From assembly GCA_963580285.1 (NCBI GenBank), contig OY757026.1:85286651-85350650 (forward strand): a stretch of 64,000 bases of DNA, in the 5' to 3' direction. Source of the stretch: Lucinisca nassula. Taxonomy: Eukaryota; Mollusca; Bivalvia; Lucinida; Lucinidae. Below the pieces are notes generated by a model that saw only the letters and a list, made by a program, of their open reading frames with translations, had not been told where the DNA came from and made no database searches. Position numbers and translations under genes: made by a program. Shown here one piece after another: positions 21,105 to 33,242 of this stretch (its first letter is position 1; every line of letters starts with the position of its first letter).

Positions 21105-21880
21105 TTAGTTCACCTGACCGAAGGTCATGGTGAGCTTTTGTGACTGTGAGATGTGCGGCGTCGTCGTCCGTCGTCCGTCGTGCGTAAACTTTTTCTTGTT
21201 AACACTCTAGAGGCCACAGTTTTGATCCAATCATCTTCAAACTTGGTCAGAATGATCATCATGACAATATGTCGGTCAAGTTCAAATATTGGTCATGTCG
21301 GGTCAAAAATAGGTCACCAGGTCAAATAAAAGGAAAACCTTGTTAACACTGTAGATGCCACAATTTTGGTCCAATCATTCTCAAACTTGCTCAGTATGAT
21401 CATCTTGATAATATCTTGGTCAAGTTCGAATATGGGTCATGTCGGGTCAAAAAGTAGGTCAGTAGCTAAAACCACAGAAAACCCTTTTTAGCACTCTAGA
21501 GGCCCCAGTTTTGGTCCAATCATCCTCAAACTCGCTCAAAATGATCATCCTGACAATATCTCTGTCAAGTTCGGATATGGGTCATGTCGGGTCAAAAAAT
21601 AGGTCAGTAGGTCAAATCATAGAAAAACCTTGTTAACACTCTAGAGGCCACAGTTTTATTCCAATCTTCCTCAAACTTGGTCAGAATGTTTATCCTGATA
21701 ATATCTCGGTCAAGTTTGAATATGGGTCATTTCAGGTCAAAAAGTAGGTCAGTAGGTCAGATCATAGAAAAACCTTGTTAACACTCTAGAGGCCACATTT
21801 TTGGTCCAGTCATCCTCAAACTTGCTCAGAATGATCATCCTGACAATATCTGGGTCAAGTTCGAATATGGGTCATTTCGG
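21105..21880. repeat. GGTCATGTCGGGTCAAAAA tandem-unit repeat
   Basis: It begins with a hairpin TCACCTGACCGAAGGTCATGGTGAGC (CACCTGACC/GGTCATGGTG). About five ~140-bp units follow, each with CTCTAGAGGCCACAGTTTT, AATCATCCTCAAACTTG, GACAATATCT and GGTCATGTCGGGTCAAAAA. The same units form 41592-43800. It is interrupted by the SINE-like repeat at 21881. Confidence 0.75.
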
Positions 21881-22172
21881 ATTTGAGGTTTAACGTCCCC
21901 GTCAACACTGTAAAAGTCATTTTGGAGGCGTTGCTTTCAATTTTGTGGGAGTTTTACCCGACATTGAGATGAAATGACATCTCAAGCTCTGTCGCCCAAT
22001 TAAACCAATAGGTTTTGTTAGCATGGACGGTCAGCCTTGCACCACGGTTCCTGGACAGGCTTAGATCCTCTAAGCTGTTTACTGGTACTAGTGTGCGGGC
22101 CGGATTCAGCTCTGCGTGGAAGCATTATGCAGCCCATATATTTCTTCAAGCCCCCATGGGCGGGGGCCGTTG
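21881..22172 (+). mobile_element. SINE-like ~290-bp repeat
   Basis: All conserved blocks of the family are present (ATTTGAGGTTTAACGTCCCC, TTGTGGGAGTTTTACCCGAC, GCATGGACGG, AAGCATTATGCAGCCC, CCCCATGGGCGGGGGC). The A-rich tail side is on the left, so the sense strand is probably minus. Confidence 0.75.
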
Positions 22173-22920
22173 CAATGTATTTGCATAGGCTTGTTCCGTA
22201 ATGCCAACAATTACATATGTTCACGCCCCCAGAGTAATTGATAAGGGTCGTATCGTCGTAAATACGACTCTAAAATCGAGCAAATACGCCTAGAAATGAA
22301 GAAAAAGTCGTAACAAATACGACCGTCAAATTGGCGATACCCCAAGGCCGTTCCATTAGAGTCGTATCGGCAATGGAAACAAACAAACAAACAAAAAAAA
22401 AAAAAAACGTGACGCCTGACAAAAAGCAATCGAAATTGTGGTAATTTTCGCCGCGTCATAGTCTTCAACAAAAACTGTTCCAATCTTCAAGAGCGATTCA
22501 AAATTCATCCATTCATGAATGATCAGGGATTTTCCTAGTGCAAATTTGGGGCCGGTAATCGGCGCCTATTTTCCCCAATTTAGAGACAGATATTCCCAAA
22601 TTTTACAACAAATTTCCCAATTTCTGAACCAAAATGGACAAAGTTGCAACTGATATAAATTCCCAACTTTACATATTAGTGAGCTGTTTTTCCTAAACCC
22701 AACGGCCCCTGGACCTGATTATGGAGGGTAGGATCATCCTATTGATGGCATTTGTTTTAATTACGCTGAAACACAACAACAACAACGAAACATTTCAACC
22801 TTACCTTTTGACGATCATATATTGAGCTTATATTTAATCAGCCTCAAGTTATGACAACTATCAACATCCTGGTGTATGAATGTCATTTGACGTGTCACCA
22901 GTAATACTTCTGATTGCACG
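22173..22920. other. Unassigned sequence
   Basis: Contains short repeats of AAATACGACTCTAAAATCG type and a CAAACAAACAAAC/poly-A run at 22380-22408. No supportable gene is seen. Confidence 0.4.
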
Positions 22921-22984
22921 ACATGCAGAGAAAGCGACCGACTGAAGTCGGTTGATTTCTAAGAGTGCCCTAAAATCACCGTGT

Positions 22985-23950
22985 CATTTTGTCATTCTGT
23001 CAGTCTGTCTGTCCGTCCGTAACTCGTTTGTGAAAATCGGTGATAGTGACTTAACCGCTTAGAATATTTAAACAATTTTTGACATACTGATAGATATCAA
23101 TCAGATCTAACCAATGAACTTGGAAATATTACATTCCATTTAGTATAGCCTCGCCGAGGCAAAAAAAGTGAAAATTTTGGAACTGCTTCTCCTCGGAAAC
23201 CGTTGGGCCGATTGAAGTCAAATTTCATATCGAGCCTCTATGGGATGGGGGAAACCAAATTTTTTGCTCTTGGGGTCCAGGTCACATTCCGAAAATGGCC
23301 GCCGAGCCATATATGGTCTGTCTGTCTGTCCGTCCGTAACCCGTTTGTGAAAATTGGTGATGGTAACTTAACCTCTTGGAATATTTAAACAATTTTTGGC
23401 ACACTGATAGATATAAATGAGATCAAACCAATGAACTTGCCAAATATTACATTTCATTAAGTATAGCCTCGCCGATGCGAAAAAAGTGAGAATTTTGGAA
23501 CTGCTTCTCCTCGGAAACCGTTGGGCCGATTGAAGTCAAATTTCATTTGGAGCCTCTATGGGATGGGTAAAACCAAAATTTGCTCATGGGGTCAAGGTCA
23601 CATGACCAAAATGGCCGCCAAGCCATATATGGTCTGTCTGTCTGTCCGTCCGTAACCCGTTTGTGAAAATTGGTGATGGTAACTTAACCTCTTGGAATAT
23701 TTAAACAATTTTTGGCACACTGATAGATATCAATGAGATCAAACCAATGAACTTGCCAAATATTATATTTCATTAAGTATAGCCTCGCCGAGGCGAAAAA
23801 AGTGAAAATTTTGGAACTGCTTCTCCTCGGAAACCGTTGGGCCGATTGAAGTCAAATTTCATTTGGAGCCTCTATGGGATGGGTAAAACCAAAATTTGCT
23901 CATGGGGTCAAGGTCACATGACCAAAATGGCCGCCAAGCCATATATGGTA
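22985..23950. repeat. Three tandem ~312-bp units
   Basis: Units start at about 22995, 23320 and 23632 with CTGTCTGTCCGTCCGTAAC. Each contains ATATTTAAACAATTTTTGGC, a GCCTCGCCGAGGC palindrome, CTTCTCCTCGGAAACCGTTG and ATGGCCGCCAAGCCATATATGG (22 bp; core ATGGCCGCCAAGCC). Units 2 and 3 are almost identical, indicating recent duplication. Confidence 0.8.
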
Positions 23951-25155
23951 AAAACCCTTCAAAAATAGTCTTCTCCAGAACCACTGGGCAGATTTCCACG
24001 AAACTTGATAAATAGCATCTGGGACGTAGGCCCATCATAAATTGCTAAAATGGTTACCCTGGGTTGACCTTGACCTTCTTTGTGCCTAGGTCAAACTTTG
24101 ACACATATGCTTTTGTATTGGAAAAGTGAGAATGCATTTTATCCTGCAAACGATTCAGAATACAGTACTAAAGTATAAGGTACATTTTTGCTCCTTACGA
24201 TAAGGCGCATTTATTGGGGGAACCGTTTTAGGTCCATGTCACATAACCAAAATGGCCGCCATACCCATATATGGTAACACTCATAAAGCTAAAAGCATCC
24301 GGTGGGTGGTGCACTTCAGCTGAAGCACTGGTTCTGATTAGGAAACCGATTATTGATGCGTGATAACAACGGTATTTATTATCTAAGGGAAAGCCGCCCG
24401 CATTATTAACTTTATTAACAATGTCTGAAGCATGAACAGTACCTTTATGACAAGCGTGCGTAAAAATATGATTCTGAATATTGTTAAGCAACCACATTGG
24501 CTTATACGGAGTGTCATCTTCTAGAAAAAAATGTTTTCGACAGATCTACAGATTCACATTGTCATGTAGTTAGGAATTAAATATCAACACATACGGGCAG
24601 ACGATAAAATGTTAAGTTTATGGAGGATCTAACAAAGTTTCTCCGGAAAAACACAAGAAAAAAAAAATGCATGAGAAATTTCTGGCGGCCATTTCTCCCA
24701 AATTGCAGAAATTATCGTTGAAATGGATTACTCTGTATTTACCTCAGTATTACTATATAAAAGTGGGGTTCAAGGCGGGGTCAGAATTATATTGGATGTG
24801 GTTTCGTGATAACTTACTCATTTGTATGGAAAAAGGGCAAACGGTGGATATTTCTGATTCTCTTGCAGCCTGTGGCATCAGGATCTCTATTTGCTATCAG
24901 CTGAATGGAAGTTTATCATTTCCAAAGGTCAAGGTCATTCTTTGTCCTGCATGGCTTTGGTTCAGTATTTTTATTTCTTCTCCCACTTAAACAGCTGCAC
25001 TGATTGAAGCCAGATTACACGAAGAGCCTCTTTGGGATGAGGCTATGAAAAGTTATTTTTGGGATTCTAGGCACATGGCCAAGATGGGTGCCATGCCTGT
25101 ATATAAACCACATGACCTCTCGTGAGCATAGTGACATATGGGCCTCTTGTTTATC
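23951..25155. repeat. Interspersed repeat continuing from 20.2 kb
   Basis: Holds GGTTACCCTGGGTTGACCTT, AGCTGAATGGAAGTTTATCA, CCAAAGGTCAAGGTCATT and a GGGCCTCTTGTTT right end near 25150, comparable with the GGCCCTCTTGTTT terminus of the other long repeats. Blocks match 20200-21000. Confidence 0.5.
24228..24530 (-). pseudogene. Unidentified coding-like fragment
   Basis: I cannot name it. The minus strand holds an 89-codon frame with PYKPMWLLNNIQNHIFTH upstream and across the Met, then ACHKGTVHASDIVNKVN, GGFPLDNKYRCYHAS and IIGFLIRTSASAEVHH. Its composition looks protein-like and unlike the surrounding repeats. It sits between repeat blocks with no obvious splice sites, so a captured gene or transposon fragment is more likely than a host exon. 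Confidence 0.25.
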
Positions 25156-25244
25156 ATTCTGAGCTTAGTCATTTTTCACCCTCAGTATATTAACAGTAGG
25201 TAGTTCTTGTGAGCATAACTTCTACCATTTTGTATAAGGCTGGC

Positions 25245-25625
25245 ACGATTGAACGGATAATCGGTTAAACAATCAATAAATTCCCCAAAAAAGATACTCA
25301 TTACTGATTTGCTTGTAATCGATTATTTAATATGTACAATTTACTACCAAAAGTTATGCCTATAATAGCTGGATGACTGTCAAACAGTGCAGACCCTGAT
25401 GAGACACCGCATTCTGCGGCATCTCATCTGTGTCTACACTGTTTGCTCAGGCCTGTCTCTACAAATACATATGATAAACTACAACAATAGTAGCTGTCAT
25501 GCTCAGACTGAAAGCCAGACAGGTAAAATTATGACCAAATCTTCATTGATTACCAATTGATTATCGATCACAATGGACAGGACTGATAATCGATAATCAG
25601 TTCGGATGAGCCAGCTCTAGTTTTG
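25245..25625. repeat. Repeat with GATAATCGATTA motifs and a palindromic MITE
   Basis: ATTGAACGGATAATCGGTTA at the left and ACTGATAATCGATAATCAGT at the right look like inverted ends. Within it, at 25375-25470, lies the CAGTGCAGACCCTGATGAGAC / GTCTACACTGTTTGC palindrome (AGACACCGCATTCTGCGGCATCTC core). Confidence 0.6.
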
Positions 25626-25714
25626 TACTAATCATTTTGAAACTTTGCATGTGTTTTCTTCATGGTATGAGGGTGTGCATGTGCATTGGATGTAACGTTT
25701 TGTCATTTTTCATC

Positions 25715-25960
25715 ACGTGAACAGGTCCGTGAAATGAACACCCCCTTAAACCCACCTTTATATAGAGAAAACTCGGGTTTATGGGGGTATTCATTATTTT
25801 CTAATTTCTGCCCCAAGACATAAATTGTTGGTACTCATTAAAACCGCCTCAATGAGGCGGTTCTAACGAGCACCAACAAGCTATGTTTGAAGTAAATATA
25901 ACAAACATATCTAAGATTTTCTTCAGAAAAGTAGCCAATCTGGAGATGTGAAAAAATACA
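25715..25960. repeat. Foldback element, GAACCGCCTC core
   Basis: The left end is CACGTGAACAGGTCCGTGAA, then TTGTTGGTACTCATTAAAAC, then the palindromic core CCGCCTCAATGAGGCGG, then TTCTAACGAGCACCAACAA. It is one of at least nine copies in the window. Confidence 0.75.
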
Positions 25961-25997
25961 CTATGTTGCACGGATGTGATTTCGTAATGTTCCACAT

Positions 25998-26412
25998 TAA
26001 GTAGAAGTAAAACAAGGATCAGGAATTGATACAATTAACTTACTCCTACCATAAAAGACACCAAGGGAAAGAAATACAAACATTAAGGGACCAGACCATA
26101 ATGGAAACCTAAACAAAGGAAGGCCATAAGGACAGTTACTTTCCCACAAAATGGCCATATGGCCATCCAAAATTAAAAGACACAAGTGATACACACAGTA
26201 AGTAACAAACAACAACATAAATAAATCGCCACAGAAGAGCCGCCTTGGAACGGTCAGTTGAAGATTTCCACTGGGGGGCTTAAATCGATTTTACGTGGCC
26301 ACAATCCTCGCCCTTACTTCCGTCGCGATTTAGACAAATAATTTGTTCAGTCCGCATGAAGGCCTCCTAACTCACTAGTGCAACATCTCCGTGAACACAA
26401 AAATTACAGAAC
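25998..26412 (-). mobile_element. Solitary Naiad 3' UTR
   Basis: It matches copy 1 3' UTR from the terminal AGTAGAAGTAAAACAAGGATC to GCAACATCTCCGTGAACACA. No ORF sequence is attached, so this is a strongly 5'-truncated insertion. It directly abuts the 78-bp satellite. Confidence 0.85.
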
Positions 26413-26420
26413 CAATAAGG

Positions 26421-29394
26421 ACTTTGTCATTTAACAGTGAGCACAATTCCACTTCTATTTTGTACCCAATTGTTTTGAAACTTATAGGCTTACTATGGGT
26501 TTAGTCATTTTAACAGTGAGCACAATTCCACTTCTGTTTTGTACCCAATTGTTTTGAAACTTATAGGCTTACTATGGATTTAGTCATTTTAACAGTGAGC
26601 ACAATTCCACTTCTGTTTTGTACCCAATTGTTTTGAAACTTATAGGCTTACTATGGACTAAGTCATTTTAACAGTGAGCATAATTCCACTTCTGTTTTGT
26701 ACCCAATTGTTTTGAAACTTATAGGCTTACTATGGACTTAGTCATTTAACAGTGAGCACAATTTCACTTCTGTTTTGTACCCAATTGTTTTGAAACTTAT
26801 AGGCTTACTATGGATTTAGTCATTTTAACAGTGAGCACAATTCCACTTCTGTTTTGTACCCAATTGTTTTGAAACTTATAGGCTTACTATGGACTTAGTC
26901 ATTTAACAGTGAGCACAATTCCACTTCTGTTTTGTACCCAATTGTATTGAAACTTATAGGCTTACTATGGACTTAGTCATTTTTAACAGTGAGCACAATT
27001 CCACTTCTGTTTTGTACCCAATTGGTTTGAAACTTATAGGCTTACTATGGACTTAGTCATTTTAACAGTGAGCACAATTCCACTTCTGTTTTGTACCCAA
27101 TTGTTTTGAAACTTATAGGCTTACTATGGACTTAATCATTTAACGGTGAGCACAATTCCACTTCTGTTTTGTACCCAATTGTTTTGAAACTTATAGGCTT
27201 ACTATGGACTTAGTCATTTAACAGTGAGCACAATTCCACTTCTGTTTTGTACCCAATTGTTTTGAAACTTATAGGCTTACTATGGACTTAGTCATTTAAC
27301 AGTGAGCACAATTTCACTTCTGTTTTGTACCCAATTATTTTGAAACTTATAGGCTTACTATAGACTTAGTCATTTTAACAGTGAGCACAATTCCACTTCT
27401 GTTTTGTACCCAATTGTATTGAAACTTATAGGCTTACTATGGACTTAGTCATTTTAACAGTGAGCACAATTCCACTTCTGTTTTGTACCCAATTGGTTTG
27501 AAACTTATAGGCTTACTATGGACTTAGTCATTTTAACAGTGAGCACAATTTCACTTCTGTTTTGTACCCAATTGTTTTGAAACTAATAGGCTTACTATGG
27601 ACTTAATCATTTAACGGTGAGCACAATTCCACTTCTGTTTTGTATCCAATTGTTTTGAAACTTTAAGGCTTACTATGGACTTAGTCATATAACAGTGAGC
27701 ACAATTCCACTTCTGTTTTGTACCCAATTGTTTTGAAACTTATAGGCTTACTATGGACTTAGTCATTTAACAGTGAGCACAATTCCACTTCTGTTTTGTA
27801 CCCAATTGTTTTGAAACTTATAGGCTTACTATGGACTTAATCATTTAACGGTGAGCACAATTCCACTTCTGTTTTGTACCCAATTGTTTTGAAACTTATA
27901 GGCTTACTATGGACTTAGTCATTTAACAGTGAGCACAATTCCACTTCTGTTTTGTACCCAATTGTTTTGAAACTTATAGGCTTACTATGGACTTAATCAT
28001 TTCACGGTGAGCACAATTCCACTTCTGTTTTGTACCCAATTGTTTTGAAACTTATAGGCTTACTATGGACTTAGTCATTTAACAGTGAGCACAATTCCAC
28101 TTCTGTTTTGTACCCAATTGTTTTGAAACTTATAGGCTTACTATAGACTTAGTCATTTAACAGTGAGCACAATTTCACTTCTGTTTTGTACCCAATTGTT
28201 TTGAAACTTATAGTCTTACTATAGACTTAGTCATTTAACAGTGAGCACAATTCCACTTCTGTTTTGTACCCAATTGTTTTGAAACTTATAGGCTTACTAT
28301 GGACTTAGTCATTTAACAGTGAGCACAATTTCACTTCTGTTTTGTACCCAATTGTTTTGAAACTTATAGGCTTACTATGGACTTAGTCATTTAACAGTGA
28401 GCACAATTCCACTTCTGTTTTGTGCCCAATTGTTTTGAAACTTATAGGCTTACTATATACTTAGTCATTTAACAGTGAGCACAATTCCACTTCTGTTTTA
28501 TACCCAATTGTTTTGAAACTTATAGGCTTACTATGGTCTTAGTCATTTAACAGTGAGCCCAATTCCACTTCTGTTTTGTACCCAATTGTTTTGAAACTTA
28601 TAGGCTTACTATGGACTTAGTCATTTTAACAGTGAGCACAATTCCACTTCTGTTTTATACCCAATTGTTTTGAAACTTATAGGCTTACTTTGGATTCAGT
28701 CATTTAACAGTGAGCACAATTCCACTTCTATTTTATACCCAATTGTTTTGAAACTTATAGGCTTACTATGGTCTTAGTCATTTAACAGTGAGCCCAATTC
28801 CACTTCTGTTTTTTTACCCAATTGTTTTTAAACGTATAGGCTTACTTTGGTCTTAGTCATTTAACAGTGAGCACAATTCCACTTCTGTTTCGTACCCAAT
28901 TGTTTTAAAACTTATAGGCTTACTATGGACTTAGTCATTTAACAGTGAGCACAATTCCACTTCTATTTTGTACCCAACTGTTTTGAAACTTACAGGCTTA
29001 CTTTGGACTTAGTCATTTAACAGTGAGCACAATTCCACTTCTGTTTTGTACCCAATTGTTTAAAAACTTATAGGCTTACTATGGACTTAGTCATTTAACA
29101 GTGAGCACAATTCCACTTCTGTTTTGTACCCAATTGTTTTGAAACTTATAGGCTTACTATGGACTTAGTCATTTAACAGTGAGCACAATTCCACTTCTGT
29201 TTTGTACCCAATTGTTTTGAAACTTATAGGCTTACTATGGACTTAGTCATTTAACAGTGAGCCCAATTCCACTTCTGTTTTGTACCCAATTGTTTTGAAA
29301 CTTATTGGCTTACTATGGACTTAGTCTTTTTAACAGTGAGCACAATTTCACTTCTGTTTTGTACCCAATTGCTTTGAAACTTATAGGCTTACTG
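26421..29394. repeat. 78-bp satellite array (~38 units)
   Basis: The unit reads ACTTAGTCATTTAACAGTGA, GCACAATTCCACTTCTG, TTTTGTACCCAATTGTTTTG and AAACTTATAGGCTTACTATGG in sequence. Units are mostly 78 or 79 bp (ATTTAAC or ATTTTAAC). Units in the middle are nearly identical while those at the right edge carry more changes. There are no spacers, so this is not a CRISPR array. No function is visible. Confidence 0.97.
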
Positions 29395-29744
29395 AGAATT
29401 AGAGAGATTTAAATTTTATTTGAAACTTTGAATGTGTTTTTGCCATGGTATGAGGATGTGTGTGGTTTTGACATAATTTTCAGATCATTTTTAGCCATTT
29501 TTCCACATTGTGAACATAATTCTCGGATCAATTTTAGTCACTTTTTCCACATTGTGAACTTAGTCATGTTTAACTATCAGTTGATATTCAGTAGGTACCT
29601 CTTGTCATTACAACTCCTCTTACAGTTATCTACCAATCATTTTGAACCTTTTGTATGTGTTTTGGCCATGGTATGAGGATGTGCATGTGGTTTGGGAATA
29701 AATTTTGGATAATTTTTGTCACTTTTGATGGTTGTACAAGTTTT
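29395..29744. other. Satellite-flanking sequence with degenerate units
   Basis: TTTGAAACTTTGAATGTGTTTTTG, CCATGGTATGAGGATGTG and TCACTTTTTCCACATTGTGAA recur about twice at lower similarity. It may be the diverged ancestor of, or a flanking repeat for, the 78-bp array (block AACTTTGAATGTGTTTT is under 20 bp). Confidence 0.4.
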
Positions 29745-29905
29745 CTGGGCCAGACTACCGGTAGCTAGTTTATGTCCACGAGGCCTCATCAATGACCTCA
29801 AATAAGCCTGCCCAGACAGAGCGGTGCGAGTCGCACCATCTATGCTTATAAACCATATTGACTTAATTGGGTGACAGGGCTTGAGATATTGTGGAAAAAA
29901 TTAGA
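29745..29905 (-). repeat. Chimeric fragment: GGGCCAGACTACC end plus SINE-like body
   Basis: TTTTCTGGGCCAGACTACCG is the complement of the CTGGCCCAGAAAACATGTAC end of the 260-bp repeat. It is followed by AAGCCTGCCCAGACAGAGCG and GGGTGACAGGGCTTGAGAT of the SINE-like family. The same chimera is repeated at 32880-33060. Confidence 0.65.
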
Positions 29906-29936
29906 GATCTGATTATAGCAGTTCCTGATCATTTCT

Positions 29937-31771
29937 TTTTAGCTCACCTGTCACGTAGTGACAAGGGAAACTTTTAAAAAATCTTCTTGTCTGAAACCAG
30001 CAGGCCAAGATCTTTGATATTTGGTATGAAGATTAATCTACTGGACCTACCAAGATTGTTAAAAATATAGTCCTTGTGCCAAAAATGCCTCCGCGCCGGG
30101 GCCCACTGCTTTCACATAGGCGTATATAGGGAAAACCTTTAAAAATCTTCTTGTCTGAAACCAGAAGGGCCAGGTCTTTGATATTTGGTATGAAGCTTCA
30201 TCTAGTAGATCTCTATAAAGATTGTTCAAAATATAGTCCTGGGGCCAAAAATGTTCCCACGCCGTGGCCAACTGGTTTCACATAGGCGTATATAGGAAAA
30301 ACCTTTAAAAATATTCTTGTCTGAAACCAGAAGGCCCAGGTCTTTGATATTTGGCATGAAGCTTCATCTAGTGGACCTCTACCAAGATTGTTCAAAATAT
30401 AGTCCTGGGGCCAAAAATGCCTCCGCGCCGGGGCCCACTGGTTTCACATAGGCGTATATAGGGAAAACCTTTAAAAATCTTCTTGTCTGAAACCAGAAGG
30501 GCCAGGTCTTTGATATTTGGTGTGAAGCTTCATCTAGTGGACCTCTATAAAGATTGTTTAAAATATAGTCCTGGGGCCAAAAATTCCCCCACGCGGGGGC
30601 CCATCTGTTTCACATAGGCGTATATAGAGAAAACCTTTAAAAAACCTTCTTGTCTGAAACCAGAAGGACCTGGTCATTGATATTTGGCATCAAGCTTCAC
30701 CTTGTGGACCTCTACCAAGATTGTTCAAAATATAGTCCTGGGTCCAAAAATGCCCCTGCGCTGTGGCCTACTGGTTTCACATAGGCGTATATAGGAAAAA
30801 CCTTTTAAAATCTTCTTGCCTGAAACCAGAAGGCCCAGGTCTTTGCTATTTGGCGAGAAGCTTCCTCTAGTGGACCTCTACCAAGATTGTTCAAAATATA
30901 GTCAACGGGCAAAAAATGCCCCCGTGCCTTGGCCCACTGTTTTCACATAGGCGTATATAGGGAAACCTTTAAAATCTTCTTTCCTGAAACCAGAAGGCCC
31001 GTTTTTTTTATATTTGGCATGGAGCCTTCATCTAGTGGACGTCTACCAAGATTGTTCAAAATATAGTCCTGGGGCCAAACATGCCCCCGCGCCGGGGCCA
31101 ACTTGTTTCACATAGGCGTATACAGGGATAATATTTAAAACTCTTCTCGTCAGAAACCAGAAGGCCCAGGTCTTTGATATTTGGTATGAAGCTTCATCTA
31201 ATGGACCTATACAAAGATTGTTCAAATAATAGCCTTTGGACCAAAAATGTCCCTGCGCCAGGACTCATAGGCTTATATAGGAAAAACCTTTAAAAATCTT
31301 CTTGTCTGGAACCAGAAGGCCCAGGTCTTTGATGTTTGGCGTAAAGCTTCATCGAGTGGACCTCTACTGAGATTGTTCAAATTATAGCCCTGGCACCAAA
31401 AATACCCCCACACCAGAGCCCACTAGTTTTACAAGGGCTTATATAGGGAATATCTTTTTGCCTGAAACCAGTAGACCCAGGTCTTTGATATTTGGTATGA
31501 AGCTTCATCTAAAGTACCGCTACTGAGATTATTTAAATTATAGCACTGGTGCCAAAATTGACCCCGTGCAAGGGCCCACTGGTTTTACATAGGCTTATAT
31601 ATAAAAATCTTCTTTTCTAAAACCAGTAGGCCCAGGTCTTTGATATTTGGTATGAAGCTTCATCTAGTGGAACGCTACCACGTTTGTTCAAATTATAACC
31701 CTTGGGCGAAGAATGTACTAGAGACACTGATTCTCAGGTGAGCGATTCAGGGCCCTCTGGTCCCTCTTGTT
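29937..31771. repeat. Long interspersed repeat with ~155-bp units
   Basis: The left end is CTCACCTGTCACGTAGTGACA and the right end GGTGAGCGATTCAGGGCCCTC then CCCTCTTGTTTT. About eleven units each carry CTTCTTGTCTGAAACCAG, GGTCTTTGATATTTGG, GAAGCTTCATCTAGTGGACC and ATAGTCCTGGGGCCAAAAATG (pieces). Same family as 3313-6973. Confidence 0.8.
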
Positions 31772-31924
31772 TTAATTGAGATGTCCCAAAAAATTGGAGG
31801 CAACATCCCTAAAATGACCTATACAGTGTTGACTGGGACATACAACCTCACATCAAACTAACAAAAGGTACTGTAACTATACTCACAGCACCTGAATGTC
31901 TCAATACTACTTTTCAGCAACAGA

Positions 31925-32240
31925 TAACTCGCCCCCGCCCATCGGGGCTTGAAGAAACATTGACGGGTTCCATGATGCTTCCATGCAGAGCTGAAACCGA
32001 CTGGCACACGCGTACTGGTGATCCGCTTTATCCTCTAAAATAGAAGTGGAGGCAATGAAGTTGAGTCAGTGGAAGCCTGCCCAGGCAAAGCGGTGCGAGT
32101 CGGACCCTCCATGATTATAAGCCCTATTGGTTTCATTAGGCGACAGGGCTTGAGATGTCATTTCATCTCAATGTTGGGTAAAAGTCGCACAAAATTGGAA
32201 GCAACGTCTCCAAAATGACCTATACAGTGTTGACGAGGAC
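31925..32240 (-). mobile_element. SINE-like ~290-bp repeat, interrupted
   Basis: In sense order: GCCCCCGCCCATCGGGGCTT, GATGCTTCCATGCAGAGCTG, then after an interruption near 32040 (AAAATAGAAGTGGAGGCAAT, possibly a Naiad 3'-end stub) GCCTGCCCAGGCAAAGCGGT, GGTTTCATTAGGCGACAGGG and CAACGTCTCCAAAATGACC. Confidence 0.65.
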
Positions 32241-32494
32241 GCTAAACAAAGCAACAGATATCAATCCCCCCGCCCCATCTAAGGTACATGAATGTCCCAG
32301 TTCTACTTTTAGGCGTAGAATTCTGTGGGAGCGATAGGTATCAGTCCCAACTCCGGGCCTCCCCCATATCATGTATGGATCCAAACAGAGTGTATAATAA
32401 AGGGACTGTAAAGTATCAGTTCAATTTTCAGTCCTAGAAATTTCGAGGAGTGGCGAGTCCGATATCATGTATGGATGTATGGATACCAACAGCA

Positions 32495-32670
32495 GTGTAC
32501 AATTAAATTCCGCTATTAAGACCACCTATAAGTATGACTTATTCTGGAATAAAAAAGCTTATTTTAAAGGGTACTCTTAATTTTTCTTCGTGTTTTCTGC
32601 CCACAATGTCCTCTGGTCAGTGACCACCTTTGGGACAGTTTAAAAGTGGTCTCCCAAAGGTGGTTGGTTG
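32495..32670. repeat. Mariner/pogo-type MITE, truncated
   Basis: Left end AATTAAATTCCGCTATTAAG then ACCACCTATAAG; the inner part has CAGTGACCACCTTTGGGACAG then AAAGTGGTCTC. It is cut by the SINE-like repeat at about 32672. More complete copies are at 33243 and 58706. Confidence 0.65.
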
Positions 32671-32671
32671 G

Positions 32672-32880
32672 TTGATTTGAGGTTTAACGTCCCATCAACA
32701 CTATAATTGTCATTTTGGTGACGTTGCTTCCAATTTTGTGGGACTTTTACCCGACACTGAGATGAAATGACATCTCAAGCCCTGTCGCCCAATGAAACCA
32801 ATAGGGCAGTTTATTAGCATGGACGGTCCGCCTTGCACCGCGGTTCCTGGACAGGCTTAGATCCCCTAAGCGGTTGTACA
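32672..32880 (+). mobile_element. SINE-like repeat, truncated
   Basis: TTGATTTGAGGTTTAACGTCC through GGACAGGCTTAGATCCCCTA; it breaks off at AGCGGTTGTACATG, where a GGGCCAGACTACC fragment begins. Confidence 0.7.
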
Positions 32881-33060
32881 TGTTTTCTGGGCCAGACTAC
32901 CGGTAGCTAGTTTATGTCCACCAGGCCTCATCAGTGACCTCAGATAAGCCTGCCCAGGCAAAGCGGTGCGAGTCGCACCATCTATGCTTATAAACCATAT
33001 TGACTTCATTGGGGTGACAGGGTTTGAGATATTGTGGGAAAAATTAGGGATGTGATTAAA
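32880..33060 (-). repeat. Chimeric fragment, second copy
   Basis: ACATGTTTTCTGGGCCAGAC to GGGTGACAGGGTTTGAGATA repeats 29740-29900 almost exactly. The following GCAAGTCC/GATATCATGTATGGAT segments also repeat 32330-32490. Confidence 0.6.
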
Positions 33061-33092
33061 GAAGATTATACAGGTATCAGTCCCAACTCCGC

Positions 33093-33120
33093 ACCCCCCC
33101 CCCTCACCCCCCCCCCCCCC
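33093..33120. repeat. Poly-C tract
   Basis: A C run interrupted by a single T and CA. Confidence 0.9.
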
Positions 33121-33242
33121 ATATCATGTATGGATCCCAACAGTGTGTATGATAAAAGGGACTGTAAGGTATCAGTTAAACTTTCAGTCCTAGACATTTC
33201 CAGGAGTGGCAAGTCCGATATCATGTATGGATACCAACAGCA

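Noticed and set aside
26421..29394. CRISPR-like array
   Set aside because: The units are contiguous 78-bp satellites without unique spacers, in a eukaryotic genome.
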